Source of the DNA: Armatimonadota bacterium
Lineage (GTDB): Bacteria; Sysuimicrobiota; Sysuimicrobiia; Sysuimicrobiales; Humicultoraceae
DNA: 64,000 bases
Assembly: GCA_016869025.1 (NCBI GenBank)
Contig: VGFA01000004.1
Location: 115,221-179,220, forward strand
Direction of reading: 5' to 3'
The stretch's first letter is position 1, and each line of letters opens with the position of its first letter. The notes beneath the pieces are model-generated. The model worked only from the letters and a program-made list of their open reading frames with translations. It had not been told where the DNA came from and did no database searches. Made by a program: the position numbers and the translations under genes. Below are positions 1 through 8,898 of this stretch, one piece after another.

Positions 1-2
1 TC

Positions 3-1472
3 TTGCGGCAGCGGCTGGAATCGGCCGCGGAGAACCGCACCCACTTCGAGCGCAGCGGGCTGCCGGACCTTGCAGGACTTGCTCAGTTGTGGGGACAGAC
101 CTACCAGAACACGCTGAGCCGGTTCCACGCCTTGGGGGGCGACCTGCTTGGTGCCGTAAGACGGCTGGCCGAAGCCGGGGTGATCGAGCTGATCAGTTCG
201 GCCGCGACCCACGGATATCTTCCCCTCCTTGGACGCGAGGAGTCGGTGGATTTGCAGTTGCGCGCCGGCAGCGCGGCGCACCTGCGGCACTTCGGTGCCC
301 CCCCGCGCGGCGCCTGGCTGCCGGAATGTGGCTACCGCTCGCGCTACGAGTGGACACCGCCGGCCGGACCGCAGGCAGGCAAGGTACGACGGCGGCGGCG
401 CGGGATCGAGGAGTTCCTGGCTGCGCACGGCCTGGAGTTCTTCGTAACCGACTCCCACCTGCTGCGCGGCGGCGTGCCCATGTCGTTCTACGCCGACCAC
501 TACCCGGCGCTGCGTACCCTGGCCGCGGGCGCGGAATACCCTGCCTACACCCGCGACCGAAGCCCGTACCGTCCCTATTCCGTCGCTTCTCGCGGCGGGA
601 GCGGAAGCGCAGTTGCCTTCACGCGCGACCCACGGACCACAATGCAGGTGTGGAGCAGAGAGGCAGGGTACCCGGGCGATCACAGGTACCTGGAGTTCCA
701 CAAGAAGCACTTCCCCGGTGGGATCCGATACTGGCGGGTCACCGACTCCCGCGGCGACCTGGGGTCCAAACTGCCCTACGAGCCGCAGGCCGCGCAGGCG
801 GCCGCGCGAGGGCACGCCGAGCACTTCGTCCGGATAGTCGGCGACCTCGCGGAAGCCGAGGCGAACCAATCGGCGTGGCCGGTCGCGGTCTGCAACCCCT
901 ACGACACGGAACTGTTCGGGCACTGGTGGTTCGAGGGGCCGGCGTTCCTTGAGGAGGTCCTGGAGCGGCTCCCCGCGGCCGGCGTCGAGCCCGAGTCGTT
1001 GGGCCGGTACCTCGATCGCTGCCAGCGGCCGGAGACGATCACCCTGCCCGAAGGATCGTGGGGCGAGGGAGGCGACCACCGCGTCTGGCTCAACCGCGAC
1101 ACCCGATGGACCTGGGAGATGGTGTACGCGGCGGAAGAGGAGTTCTGGTCCGTGGGCTGCGACCTGGCCTGGGAAGGCAATCCGTTCCTCCGGCGGGCAA
1201 TGGCCCAACTGGCCCGCGAGCTGCTGATCCTCCAGGCGTCGGACTGGCAGTTCCTCATCACGACCTGGGCGGCCCGCAACTACGCCGAGGCACGGTTCGC
1301 CGAGCACTACGCCCACTTCACGCGCCTGGGACACATGCTGCGCCGCGTCGCCGAGGGGCAGCCGGTACAGCAGGAGGACGAGTTGTTCCTGGCCGCGCGG
1401 GAGGCGCAGGATTTCCCGTTCCCCGACGTGCTCGATCATGTGCTCGCCGCGCGGGAGGTGCGGTCGCTGTGA
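3..1472 (+). CDS. GH57 1,4-alpha-glucan branching enzyme (5' partial)
   Basis: C-terminal ~489 residues of a GH57 glucan branching enzyme of the TTHA1902/TK1436 type, which makes alpha-1,6 branches in glycogen. The motif GAWLPECGYR near residue 108 carries the expected Glu nucleophile. CNPYDTELFGHWWFEGP near residue 300 carries the Asp acid/base. The C-terminal helical domain follows, with WQFLITTWAARNYAEARF. The conserved family N-terminus with its first His motif is missing because the gene begins before the window, so the TTG at position 3 is not the real start. It overlaps glgC by 4 nt, consistent with a glycogen operon. Confidence 0.9.
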   Translation: MRQRLESAAENRTHFERSGLPDLAGLAQLWGQTYQNTLSRFHALGGDLLGAVRRLAEAGVIELISSAATHGYLPLLGREESVDLQLRAGSAAHLRHFGAPPRGAWLPECGYRSRYEWTPPAGPQAGKVRRRRRGIEEFLAAHGLEFFVTDSHLLRGGVPMSFYADHYPALRTLAAGAEYPAYTRDRSPYRPYSVASRGGSGSAVAFTRDPRTTMQVWSREAGYPGDHRYLEFHKKHFPGGIRYWRVTDSRGDLGSKLPYEPQAAQAAARGHAEHFVRIVGDLAEAEANQSAWPVAVCNPYDTELFGHWWFEGPAFLEEVLERLPAAGVEPESLGRYLDRCQRPETITLPEGSWGEGGDHRVWLNRDTRWTWEMVYAAEEEFWSVGCDLAWEGNPFLRRAMAQLARELLILQASDWQFLITTWAARNYAEARFAEHYAHFTRLGHMLRRVAEGQPVQQEDELFLAAREAQDFPFPDVLDHVLAAREVRSL

Positions 1473-2704
1473 TCCTCCGGGCGCGGCCGTACCGGCCGCG
1501 CGTCCTGGCGTTCGTCCTGGCCGGAGGCCGCGGCGAACGGCTGGAGCCGCTCACCCGCGAGCGGGGCAAGCCAGCGGTGCCATTCGGGGGCAAGTACCGG
1601 ATCGTGGACTTCGTCCTTTCCAACTTCGTCAACTCGGGGATCTACGCCATCTACGTGATGGTCCAGTACAAGGCGCAGTCGCTGCTCGAGCACCTGCGCG
1701 TGGGCTGGCGGTTCGGAGGCCTGCCAGACCAGTTCGTAATCGCGGTCCCCCCTCAGATGCGATGGGGCGAGTCCTGGTACAGCGGGACCGCCAACTCGGT
1801 CTACCAGAACCTAAATCTATTGAGGGACTTCAATCCGGACATCATCATGGTCTTCGGCGCCGACCACATTTACCGGATGGACCTCAACCAGGCGTTGGCC
1901 TTCCACCTGGATCGCGGGGCCCAACTTACGGTTGCTGCGCGACCGGTACCCATCGGCGAGGCCTCCGAGTTCGGCATCGTCGAGACCGACGGGGATGGGC
2001 GGATCGTCGGTTTCGAGGAGAAGCCGGCCAAGCCGCGGCCAATGCCCACGGATCCCTCAAGAGCCCTTTCCTCGATGGGCAACTACGTCTTCAACCGCGA
2101 CATCCTGGTCGAGACGCTCATCGAGGATGCCCGCCGCAGCACCGACCATGACTTCGGGCGGACGATCATCCCGGAACTCCACCCGTACGCCGACGTCTTC
2201 GCTTACAACTTCCTCGACAACGAGATCCCGGGCACCAAGGCCCACGAGGAGCGCGGATACTGGCGCGACGTGGGAACGATCGGAGCGTACTGGCAGGCGC
2301 AGATGGATCTGCTGGGCATCACGCCGGTGTTCGACCTGGATAACCCTCAGTGGCCCATCCACACGAGCGCATACAGCGGCCCGCCGGCCCGCCTGGTCGG
2401 CGGCGAGATAACCGACTCGCTGCTCGGTGAGGGAACCCGGGTGGAGAGCGCCATCGTTCGCCGCTCGATCCTGGGCCGCGGCGTCCGGATCGGTGAAGGC
2501 GCACTGATAGAAGAGTCCGTCGTCATGGACCACACAACGGTCGGCAGGGGCGCGCACCTGCGGCGTGTCATCGTTGACCGCCACAACGCGATCCCCGACC
2601 ATGCGGAGATTGGCACCGATCCGGCCCGGGACGCCCGGCACTACCAGGTTGACGCCTCGGGCATCGTCGTGCTGCCGCGAGGCGCAACCCGCTACACCTC
2701 GTGA
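1469..2704 (+). CDS. glgC: Glucose-1-phosphate adenylyltransferase
   Basis: Makes ADP-glucose from glucose-1-phosphate and ATP for glycogen synthesis in the cytosol. The predicted 411-residue protein begins with the nucleotidyltransferase motif FVLAGGRGERLEPLTRERGK, followed by PAVPFGGKYRIVDFVLSN. The central part has GTANSVYQN and FGADHIYRMD, and the C-terminal third is a left-handed beta-helix with hexapeptide-like repeats (IVRRSILGRGVRIGEGALIEES). I chose GTG at 1469 because it gives a GTGA overlap with the upstream stop and has a GGAGGTG ribosome site about 10 nt before it. The longer open frame back to 1058 lies inside the branching-enzyme gene and is not real. The 3' end overlaps the next gene by 4 nt. 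Confidence 0.95.
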   Translation: MILRARPYRPRVLAFVLAGGRGERLEPLTRERGKPAVPFGGKYRIVDFVLSNFVNSGIYAIYVMVQYKAQSLLEHLRVGWRFGGLPDQFVIAVPPQMRWGESWYSGTANSVYQNLNLLRDFNPDIIMVFGADHIYRMDLNQALAFHLDRGAQLTVAARPVPIGEASEFGIVETDGDGRIVGFEEKPAKPRPMPTDPSRALSSMGNYVFNRDILVETLIEDARRSTDHDFGRTIIPELHPYADVFAYNFLDNEIPGTKAHEERGYWRDVGTIGAYWQAQMDLLGITPVFDLDNPQWPIHTSAYSGPPARLVGGEITDSLLGEGTRVESAIVRRSILGRGVRIGEGALIEESVVMDHTTVGRGAHLRRVIVDRHNAIPDHAEIGTDPARDARHYQVDASGIVVLPRGATRYTS

Positions 2705-5187
2705 GCGCGCTGATCTGCATCCACGGGCACTTCTACCAGCCCTCGCGCGAGAACCCCTGGCTGGAGCAGGTGGAGGTGGACGACTCCGCGGCGCCGTACC
2801 ACGACTGGAACGCGCGCATCACCGCCGAGTGTTACTCCTCCAACGCCGCCGCGCGGATCCTCGACGCGCAGGGTCGCATCGAGCGCATCGTCAACAACTA
2901 CTCGGCGATCTCTTTCAACCTGGGACCGGCCCTGGCTACCTGGCTCGAACGCAACGCCCCAGAGGTCCTCGGTCAGATCCTGCGCGCGGACAAGGAGCGT
3001 CTGGCGGCCCTCGGGTACGGCAACGCCATAGCGCAGCCCTACACGCACGTGATCCTGCCGCTGGCCTCGCGGCATGACAAGATGACACAGGTCCGCTGGG
3101 GGATCGCGGACTTCACGCGCCGGTTCGGCCGGCCGCCGGAAGGGATGTGGTTGCCCGAGACCGCGGTGGATCGCGAAGTGCTTGCCGTGCTCGCCGAGTG
3201 CGGGATCGCCTTCACGATCCTGGCCCCACATCAGGCGGCGCGCGTTCGCGCGGCCCCTGCCGGTGAATGGGTGGACGTGCGACCAGAGGTGCTGGACACC
3301 ACGCGGGCATACCTGTGTCGTCCGGCCGCGGGGCTACGCATCGCCCTGTTCTTCTACGATGGCGCACTGTCCCGTGATATCGCGTTCGGCAACCTGCTGG
3401 ACAGCGGAGCGGGACTGGCCGGCCGGCTGGTGGGGGTGGCAGCCGACGCCGGGTGGGCGGGCGGCCGCGTGGTCCACGTGGCCACGGACGGCGAGACCTA
3501 CGGTCACCACCACCGCTTCGGGGAGATGGCCCTGGCGTACGCGGCCGAGGTGCTCGAACGCAACGGTAGCGGGCGCCTCACGAACTACGCCGCGTTCCTG
3601 GCAGATCATCCGCCCACGCACGAGGTGGAAATCCACGAGCGCACATCATGGTCCTGCGCCCACGGCATAGAGCGGTGGCGGGCAGACTGCGGCTGCCGAA
3701 CCCGGCCCGACTGGCACCAGCGCTGGAGGGCGCCACTGCGCGCGGCGCTGGACTGGTTGAAGGCCGAGGCCGACGCGCTCTTCGAGGAGGCCGGCGCCCG
3801 GGTCTTCCACGATCCTTGGGCCGCGCGCGACGCCTACATTGACGTCGTGTTGGACCGCGGGGAGACATCGCTGGCGCGGTTTCTGACGGTGCAGGCCCTA
3901 CGGCGCGACGATCCGCAGGATCGCCACACCGCGCTGCGACTGCTGGAGATGCAGCGGCACGCGATGCTGATGTTCGCGTCCGACGGCTGGTTCTTCGACG
4001 AGATCTCGCGGGTCGAGACCGTGCAGTTGCTGCGACACGCGGCCAGGGTGATCCATCTTGCCGGGGCGGGCCGTGCGCTCGAGGCATCGTTCCTCGACCG
4101 ACTGCGCGGGGCGGAGAGCAACCTGCCGGCCTTCCGGAACGGTGAGGCCGCCTACGACCGCCTTGTGCGCCCGGCGATGGTGGACGCGCGCCGCGCCGCG
4201 GCCCACTATGCCATCATGTCGCTCTTCCAGGAGTTCCCGGACGACGCGCGTCTCTACACCTACCGAGCAGTGCGCCGGGCAATGCGCCGGCTGGCCCGCG
4301 GCCCCCTAACCCTGCTGATCGGGCGCGTCGAGATCACCGAGACGCTGGTTGAACATGCGCACGACTTCTCGTTCGCGGTCCTCCATATCGGCGGCACCGA
4401 CGTCCACTGCTGCGTGGCCGAGGGCTGGAGCGACGGGGCCCACGCCACGGTCGCCGACGCCCTGACCACGGTGTTCGAGGGGGGAACGGTTACCGAGGTC
4501 ATCCGGCGGATGGACGAGATCTTCGGCCGCCAGTTCTACACCCTCCGAGACCTGTTCATCGAGGAGCGGCGCCATGTGTTGGCCCGCCTCTCGGAGGAGA
4601 CCATGGCACACCTCGAGGCGTCTTACCGGCGGCTCTACCACGAGAGCCGCGGCCTGATGGAAACGCTCCGCGACGCCGACGTGCCGGTGCCTCGTGAGTT
4701 CGTCGCGGCCGCGGAGTTCATCCTGACCGCCGATCTCCGCAGGGCGCTGGATGCGCCCGGAGCGCTCAGCGCCACGGCATGGGATGCCCTTGCCGAGCTG
4801 CGCTCGTGGGGGCTGGCGTTGCCGGCCGAGGAGTTCGAGCCGCTGCTGCGCGCGCGCATCGAGCGCCGCCTGCGCGACGCCAACGGGCTCTTCCTCGTGG
4901 AGAACCTGGCAGAGGTGGAGCGCACGCTCGACTTCGCCCGCGACGCCGGGATCACGGTCAACCTGTGGCAGGCCCAGAACCTGTTCGTGGAGCGGTTTGC
5001 CCCGCGGATGGGTGGGGCGGCAGGCGCAGGTGGGGCAGGCGGCGGTGAGGCAGCGGGCGGCGGCGCCGAGGAGACCGTGCGGGTCGCCCTAGAGGCGATA
5101 GCCGGACGTCTCTACTTCAACCTGGACGCGCTGCGGGTGCGGGCTGGGGGCGATCCAGTCAAAGCGTACGGCTCGACCCAATATTGA
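2701..5187 (+). CDS. GH57 family protein with DUF3536
   Basis: An 828-residue GH57-fold protein of the DUF3536 subfamily. The N-terminal barrel starts with HGHFYQPSRENPW (residues 7-19), then GMWLPETAVD, where the Glu is in the nucleophile position, and ATDGETYGHHHRFGE. The long C-terminal alpha-helical region is DUF3536. A low-complexity Gly/Ala run (about residues 768-790) interrupts the C-terminus. The substrate is not established for this subfamily. Its place as the third gene of an operon with branching enzyme and glgC suggests a role in alpha-glucan turnover. Translation is coupled to glgC by a GTGA overlap. The TGA stop lies inside the -35 box of the arsR promoter. Confidence 0.85.
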   Translation: MSALICIHGHFYQPSRENPWLEQVEVDDSAAPYHDWNARITAECYSSNAAARILDAQGRIERIVNNYSAISFNLGPALATWLERNAPEVLGQILRADKERLAALGYGNAIAQPYTHVILPLASRHDKMTQVRWGIADFTRRFGRPPEGMWLPETAVDREVLAVLAECGIAFTILAPHQAARVRAAPAGEWVDVRPEVLDTTRAYLCRPAAGLRIALFFYDGALSRDIAFGNLLDSGAGLAGRLVGVAADAGWAGGRVVHVATDGETYGHHHRFGEMALAYAAEVLERNGSGRLTNYAAFLADHPPTHEVEIHERTSWSCAHGIERWRADCGCRTRPDWHQRWRAPLRAALDWLKAEADALFEEAGARVFHDPWAARDAYIDVVLDRGETSLARFLTVQALRRDDPQDRHTALRLLEMQRHAMLMFASDGWFFDEISRVETVQLLRHAARVIHLAGAGRALEASFLDRLRGAESNLPAFRNGEAAYDRLVRPAMVDARRAAAHYAIMSLFQEFPDDARLYTYRAVRRAMRRLARGPLTLLIGRVEITETLVEHAHDFSFAVLHIGGTDVHCCVAEGWSDGAHATVADALTTVFEGGTVTEVIRRMDEIFGRQFYTLRDLFIEERRHVLARLSEETMAHLEASYRRLYHESRGLMETLRDADVPVPREFVAAAEFILTADLRRALDAPGALSATAWDALAELRSWGLALPAEEFEPLLRARIERRLRDANGLFLVENLAEVERTLDFARDAGITVNLWQAQNLFVERFAPRMGGAAGAGGAGGGEAAGGGAEETVRVALEAIAGRLYFNLDALRVRAGGDPVKAYGSTQY

Positions 5188-5212
5188 CATTCATCGAATT
5201 ACCATGTAATCT
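5184..5212 (+). promoter_or_regulatory. arsR promoter (-35 TTGACA, -10 TAATCT)
   Basis: TTGACA at 5184-5189 and TAATCT at 5207-5212 are separated by 17 bp, a near-consensus sigma-70-type promoter. The -10 box ends 6 nt before the arsR ATG, so the predicted first transcribed base is at or next to the A of the start codon. There is no room for a ribosome binding site, so a leaderless mRNA is expected. Confidence 0.85.
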
Positions 5213-5228
5213 GATCTTATGAAGATCA
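5212..5228 (+). promoter_or_regulatory. Candidate ArsR operator over the start codon
   Basis: TGATCTTATGAAGATCA is a perfect 7-3-7 palindrome whose central triplet is the ATG of arsR. It begins at the last base of the -10 box and covers the predicted transcription start, so a bound ArsR dimer would block initiation. The assignment as operator is inferred from symmetry and position. Confidence 0.65.
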
Positions 5229-5572
5229 TCGCGGAACGCCCTGCCGAGGGCGCCTGCTGTCCTGAGTGTGGCTGCCAGTCTCACACCGATTCCCTGGATC
5301 GCGCCGCGGTGGATGCTGGCGCGGCCCTGCTTGCCGCGCTGGGCGACCCGGTCCGCCTGGGCATCGTCGAGCTCCTTGCCCGTCACGACAGGATGTGCGT
5401 CTGCGACATCGCCGAGGCGTTCCCGGTCGGCCAGCCCACGATCTCGCACCACCTGCGGCTGCTGCGCGAGGCCGGGCTGGCGGACGTGGTGCGCCGGGGA
5501 AACTGGGCGTTCTACGGTCTGCGCCGGGAAGTGCTGAAGCAGGTGGCCCACCAGATTCTGAACCTGCTGTGA
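5219..5572 (+). CDS. arsR: ArsR/SmtB family arsenic-responsive repressor
   Basis: A 117-residue winged-helix repressor. MCVCDIAEAF holds the Cys60-x-Cys62 pair typical of the As(III)-sensing helix. The recognition helix region is GQPTISHHLRLLREAGL, followed by the wing (VRRGNWAFYGL). An extra Cys-rich N-terminus has Cys13, 14, 17 and 19 and could supply further thiol ligands. No Shine-Dalgarno sequence precedes the ATG, and the promoter geometry points to leaderless translation. Nine bases separate it from the arsN2-arsM gene, so it should autoregulate that gene as one operon, with arsenite as inducer. The family role is well known; autoregulation here is inferred. Confidence 0.93.
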   Translation: MKIIAERPAEGACCPECGCQSHTDSLDRAAVDAGAALLAALGDPVRLGIVELLARHDRMCVCDIAEAFPVGQPTISHHLRLLREAGLADVVRRGNWAFYGLRREVLKQVAHQILNLL

Positions 5573-5581
5573 TATCGAGGA

Positions 5582-6844
5582 ATGTCGAACGATCACGATT
5601 GCTCAATGACAACCGCGACGATCTCTGAAGGCCGCGCAGCCGATCTGGATGAGGTGCTGGCGCTGCTTGCATCCGCCGGTCTGCATGGCGGCGGGATGCC
5701 CGAGCACCTCGACGGCTTCCTAGTCGCTCGCGAGGATGGCCGGCTGGTGGCGACGGTTGGACTGGAGAACCACGGCACCGTCGGGATCCTGCGCTCAGTC
5801 GCGGTCGTGCCCGGCTGCCGGGGCCGCGGGATCGCCGCGGCGCTGGTACGCGCGGCGATCAGCCGGTCCCTCGCGAGGGGCCACCAGGCCCTCTACCTGC
5901 TCACGAATACCGCCGAGTCCTACTTCGAGCGGTTCGGCTTCCAACGGATCGAGCGTGCGCAGGTCCACCCCGCGGCGCTTGTATCGAAGCAGTTTGTTAA
6001 GAAGGCGTGCGAGCAATCTACTGTAATGATGCTGGAGCACAAACGATCAGGGAGGGCTGAGATGAACGAGCACGCAATCCGCAACGCGGTGCGAGAACGC
6101 TACGCCCGCGCAGCAACGGCCGGAGCGACCTGTTGCGACGGGTCCGGACAGAGTGGAGCCGCGGCCTCCTGCTGTGACGGAGCCGGGCAGCGTACCGGAT
6201 CGGCCTCCTGCTGCGCTCCTCCGGCGATCATCTTCGCGGACGGCCGCGCCGTGCCCGAGGAGATCGCGGGCACGTCGCTGGGCTGCGGCGCTCCAATCGA
6301 GGCGGCTGCGCCGCAGCCGGGTGAAACGGTCGTGGACCTGGGCAGCGGCGCCGGGCTGGACGCCTTCCTGGCGGCTGATCGGGTAGGACCGAGCGGCCGG
6401 GCGATCGGGGTGGATATGACCCCTGAGATGATCGCGAAGGCACGCGCCAACGCCGACCGCCTGGGCGCTGCGAACGTTGAGTTCCGCCTGGGGGAGATCG
6501 AACACCTGCCGCTGCCCGACGCCTGCGCCGACGTCCTGGTGAGCAACTGCGTCATCAACCTGCTGCCGGACAAGAGGCCGGCGTTCTCTGAGGCGTTCCG
6601 CGTGCTGCGGCCGGGCGGCCGGCTCGTGGTCTCCGACATCGTCAGCGCGGCGCCGCTGCCCGACGCGCTCAAGACGCCGGAGCTCTGGAGCGCGTGCCTG
6701 GCCGGGGCTCTGCCCGAGGCAGACTACCTGGGGCTTGTTGCCCGGGCCGGCTTCACCTCGATTGAGGTACTCTCGAAGCGCGGATGGGACGCCGCCGGAC
6801 TGTTCAGCGTCACGGTGCGCGCGGTGAAGCCCGGCCGCGAGTGA
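5582..6844 (+). CDS. arsM: Fused ArsN2-type N-acetyltransferase / arsenite methyltransferase
   Basis: One 420-residue open frame joins two arsenic-resistance enzymes. Residues ~11-150 are a GNAT domain of the ArsN2 type, with the acetyl-CoA loop VAVVPGCRGRGIAAALV and the C-terminal YFERFGFQRI. Residues 161-420 are an ArsM SAM-dependent As(III) methyltransferase. It has three Cys pairs (184/185, 197/198, 210/211), the SAM site VVDLGSGAGLDAF, and the conserved catalytic cysteines 235 (SLGCGAP), 323 (SNCVINLLPD) and 372 (SACLAGAL). ArsM methylates arsenite. ArsN2 is an arsenic-associated acetyltransferase whose exact substrate is less certain. ATG 5582 was chosen; ATG 5606 in the same frame is an alternative. 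An internal ATG at 6062 with a good ribosome site could also make free ArsM. Confidence 0.9.
   Translation: MSNDHDCSMTTATISEGRAADLDEVLALLASAGLHGGGMPEHLDGFLVAREDGRLVATVGLENHGTVGILRSVAVVPGCRGRGIAAALVRAAISRSLARGHQALYLLTNTAESYFERFGFQRIERAQVHPAALVSKQFVKKACEQSTVMMLEHKRSGRAEMNEHAIRNAVRERYARAATAGATCCDGSGQSGAAASCCDGAGQRTGSASCCAPPAIIFADGRAVPEEIAGTSLGCGAPIEAAAPQPGETVVDLGSGAGLDAFLAADRVGPSGRAIGVDMTPEMIAKARANADRLGAANVEFRLGEIEHLPLPDACADVLVSNCVINLLPDKRPAFSEAFRVLRPGGRLVVSDIVSAAPLPDALKTPELWSACLAGALPEADYLGLVARAGFTSIEVLSKRGWDAAGLFSVTVRAVKPGRE
6051..6064 (+). promoter_or_regulatory. Internal ribosome site and start for a separate ArsM
   Basis: GGAGGG at 6051-6056 lies 5 nt before an in-frame ATG at 6062-6064 inside the fused arsN2-arsM frame. 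Starting here gives a 260-residue protein of normal ArsM length. The fusion therefore seems to have kept, or not yet lost, the start signal of the once-separate arsM gene. Confidence 0.6.
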
Positions 6845-8877
6845 AGCCCGCCGCCCTGGCAGGACTGGTTGTCCTTGCAGCCGCGCTGCCCGCACCCGGC
6901 ATCCAGACCAATCTCGACTCGCTGCGGGCCGCCTACCTCACCGGGCGTGAGCTGACCCGGGCCGGCAAACACGCGGCCGCGTCCGACGCGTTCCGAACCG
7001 CGGCCGCGCATCCCACGCTGCGAGCCCACGCGCAGTACGAGCAGGCGGCCGCGCTGCTTCGGACCGGCACCCCGGGCGCCGCTACTGAGGCGTCTTCGAT
7101 CCTCCGATCCACCGCGCCCTCTGCCCCGACCCGGCTGCGCGGCCGGATTCTGACCTTGCTCGGCGAGGCCGATATGGCCCTCGGCCGTCCTGTGCAGGCG
7201 GTGGCCGCGCTCCAGGCCGCGTCCGGTCTGCGACCGGACGATCCTGAAGTCTGGCTGCGGCTGGGTGACGTGGCCGCCTCCGCGGGCCGCGCGGACCTGG
7301 CGCGCCCCGCGTATGCACGTGCTACCTGGGCGTTCCCCGGGCACGGCGTCGAGGGACGTGCCCGAGCAGCGCTGTCGGCACTGCTCGGCAGGCCGGTCCG
7401 GGCCGGCGACATTGACGCGCAATCGAGACTGCTGCGCGGCAGGCGCCTCGCGCAGGGCGGCGAGTGGAATCAGGCTGCGGTCGAGTTCCGCGCCGTGGTG
7501 GCCGCGGCGGCAGCGGGAACAACCCCTGGCGCAACTCACCGCGCCTCGCGGAGCGTGGCCGGCGAATCCTGGTACCGCCTGGGCGAGATCTACATGCACT
7601 TCGACCTGCGCGCGGCGCACGACGCTTTCCGGCGGGCGGCCGGTGCCGGCTGGAACACACCGGGCGCCTGGTACTGGGCGGCCCTGACCGCGCGGCGGGC
7701 CGGCCTGACCGCGCAGGCGCGGGAGGCCTCCTCCGCGCTGTTGCGGTCGGCGCCGGCAGGGTCCTGGACCGCCCGCTTCTGGCTAGATGCGGGCAGGCGC
7801 GCCGAGTCCGACGGCCGAAGGCCCGAGGCCACCGCGCACTACCGCCGAGCGATCGCGGCGGCGGCGGGCTCAGGAGAAGCGGCCGAGGCGCGATGGCGAC
7901 TAGGATGGGGGGCACTGGGTGCCGGGCGGCACGCCGATGCTGAGGCGGCCTTCCGCGAGGCCGCGCGGACCGCGCCATATCGAAGCGACGCAGCGCGTGC
8001 CTGGTACTGGGCCGCCAAGACCCTTGAGGCCCGCGGCCACCGGCCTGGCGACGCGTCGGCGCTTCTCCGCACGGTCGCCGCCCAGTACCCGCTCACGTTC
8101 TACGGCCAGCGCGCCAGGACCCGGCTGGGGCTGCCTGCACCATCGCTACCGCCGGCACCTTCCGCTACGCCCGATGCGCCCGAGCGCACCGTCGCGGCTC
8201 CCACCCACGAGGAGCTGGCCCGCCTGGGCCTCGACGCCGACGCCGTGGAGGCAGCAGAGGATTACCTGGATGCGCGTCCAGGCCGGCGCGATCTGCGCGA
8301 TCTGCGAGTGGCGCGCGTGGTGCGCTTCCTGGCCGAGACCTGCGGCCGCATGGGCGCTGTACGCAGGTCGGTCGCGTACGCGGAAGAGGCCCTCGCCGGG
8401 GGGGTCCGTGACAAAGCCGTATGGCGGCTGGCCTATCCCAAGGCCTATTGGGCCGATGTGTCAGCCGCTGCGAAAACCGCGGGCATTGATCCCCTGCTCC
8501 TGCTTGCGCTGGTGCGCGAGGAGAGCCGCTACGATGCGCTGGCCATCTCACCCGCGCGTGCCGTGGGCCTGGCCCAGATCCTGCCGACGACCGCGCAGGC
8601 GATGACCGGCGATCCTTCGATTACCGCGCACCGGCTCAAGGATCCCTCCACCAACCTGACGCTGGGCGCCCGGTACCTGCGCCTCCAACTTGACCGGTTC
8701 GACGGCGACCTACGGCTGGCGCTGGCGGCCTACAACGCGGGACCCGGCGCGGCGCGGCGGTGGAGAAACCTGGATCCCGATCCAGACTACTTCATCGAGA
8801 AGATCGGCTACGCCGAGACCCGCGCCTACGTGCGCCGTGTGCTGGGATCGTACGGCGTCTACAGGATTGTGTGGTAG
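6841..8877 (+). CDS. Soluble lytic transglycosylase (SLT) with TPR-like repeats
   Basis: A predicted 678-residue secreted or lipid-independent periplasmic murein hydrolase. It starts with a hydrophobic signal sequence (residues ~1-20). About 500 residues of TPR/Slt70-type alpha-helical repeats follow. The C-terminal SLT domain has the catalytic glutamate Glu561 in REESRYDALAISPARAVGLA, then LPTTAQAM, LGARYLRLQLDRFDGDLRLA and AYNAGPGAARRW. GTG 6841 gives a GTGA overlap with the ArsM stop and a proper signal peptide, so it is preferred over upstream frames. The link to the arsenic operon looks positional; no functional link is seen. Confidence 0.9.
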   Translation: MKPAALAGLVVLAAALPAPGIQTNLDSLRAAYLTGRELTRAGKHAAASDAFRTAAAHPTLRAHAQYEQAAALLRTGTPGAATEASSILRSTAPSAPTRLRGRILTLLGEADMALGRPVQAVAALQAASGLRPDDPEVWLRLGDVAASAGRADLARPAYARATWAFPGHGVEGRARAALSALLGRPVRAGDIDAQSRLLRGRRLAQGGEWNQAAVEFRAVVAAAAAGTTPGATHRASRSVAGESWYRLGEIYMHFDLRAAHDAFRRAAGAGWNTPGAWYWAALTARRAGLTAQAREASSALLRSAPAGSWTARFWLDAGRRAESDGRRPEATAHYRRAIAAAAGSGEAAEARWRLGWGALGAGRHADAEAAFREAARTAPYRSDAARAWYWAAKTLEARGHRPGDASALLRTVAAQYPLTFYGQRARTRLGLPAPSLPPAPSATPDAPERTVAAPTHEELARLGLDADAVEAAEDYLDARPGRRDLRDLRVARVVRFLAETCGRMGAVRRSVAYAEEALAGGVRDKAVWRLAYPKAYWADVSAAAKTAGIDPLLLLALVREESRYDALAISPARAVGLAQILPTTAQAMTGDPSITAHRLKDPSTNLTLGARYLRLQLDRFDGDLRLALAAYNAGPGAARRWRNLDPDPDYFIEKIGYAETRAYVRRVLGSYGVYRIVW

Positions 8878-8898
8878 TAGGCGGCGAAACGATCCGTC

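Noticed and set aside
1058..1468. Long upstream extension of the glgC reading frame
   Set aside because: It lies fully inside the branching-enzyme gene; the GTG at 1469 with GGAGGTG and a 4-nt overlap gives the normal GlgC N-terminus.
5226..5672. Long antisense frames across arsR and the start of arsN2-arsM
   Set aside because: Arg/Pro/Ala-rich shadow frames typical of G+C-rich DNA; the plus-strand genes have clear domains and promoter.
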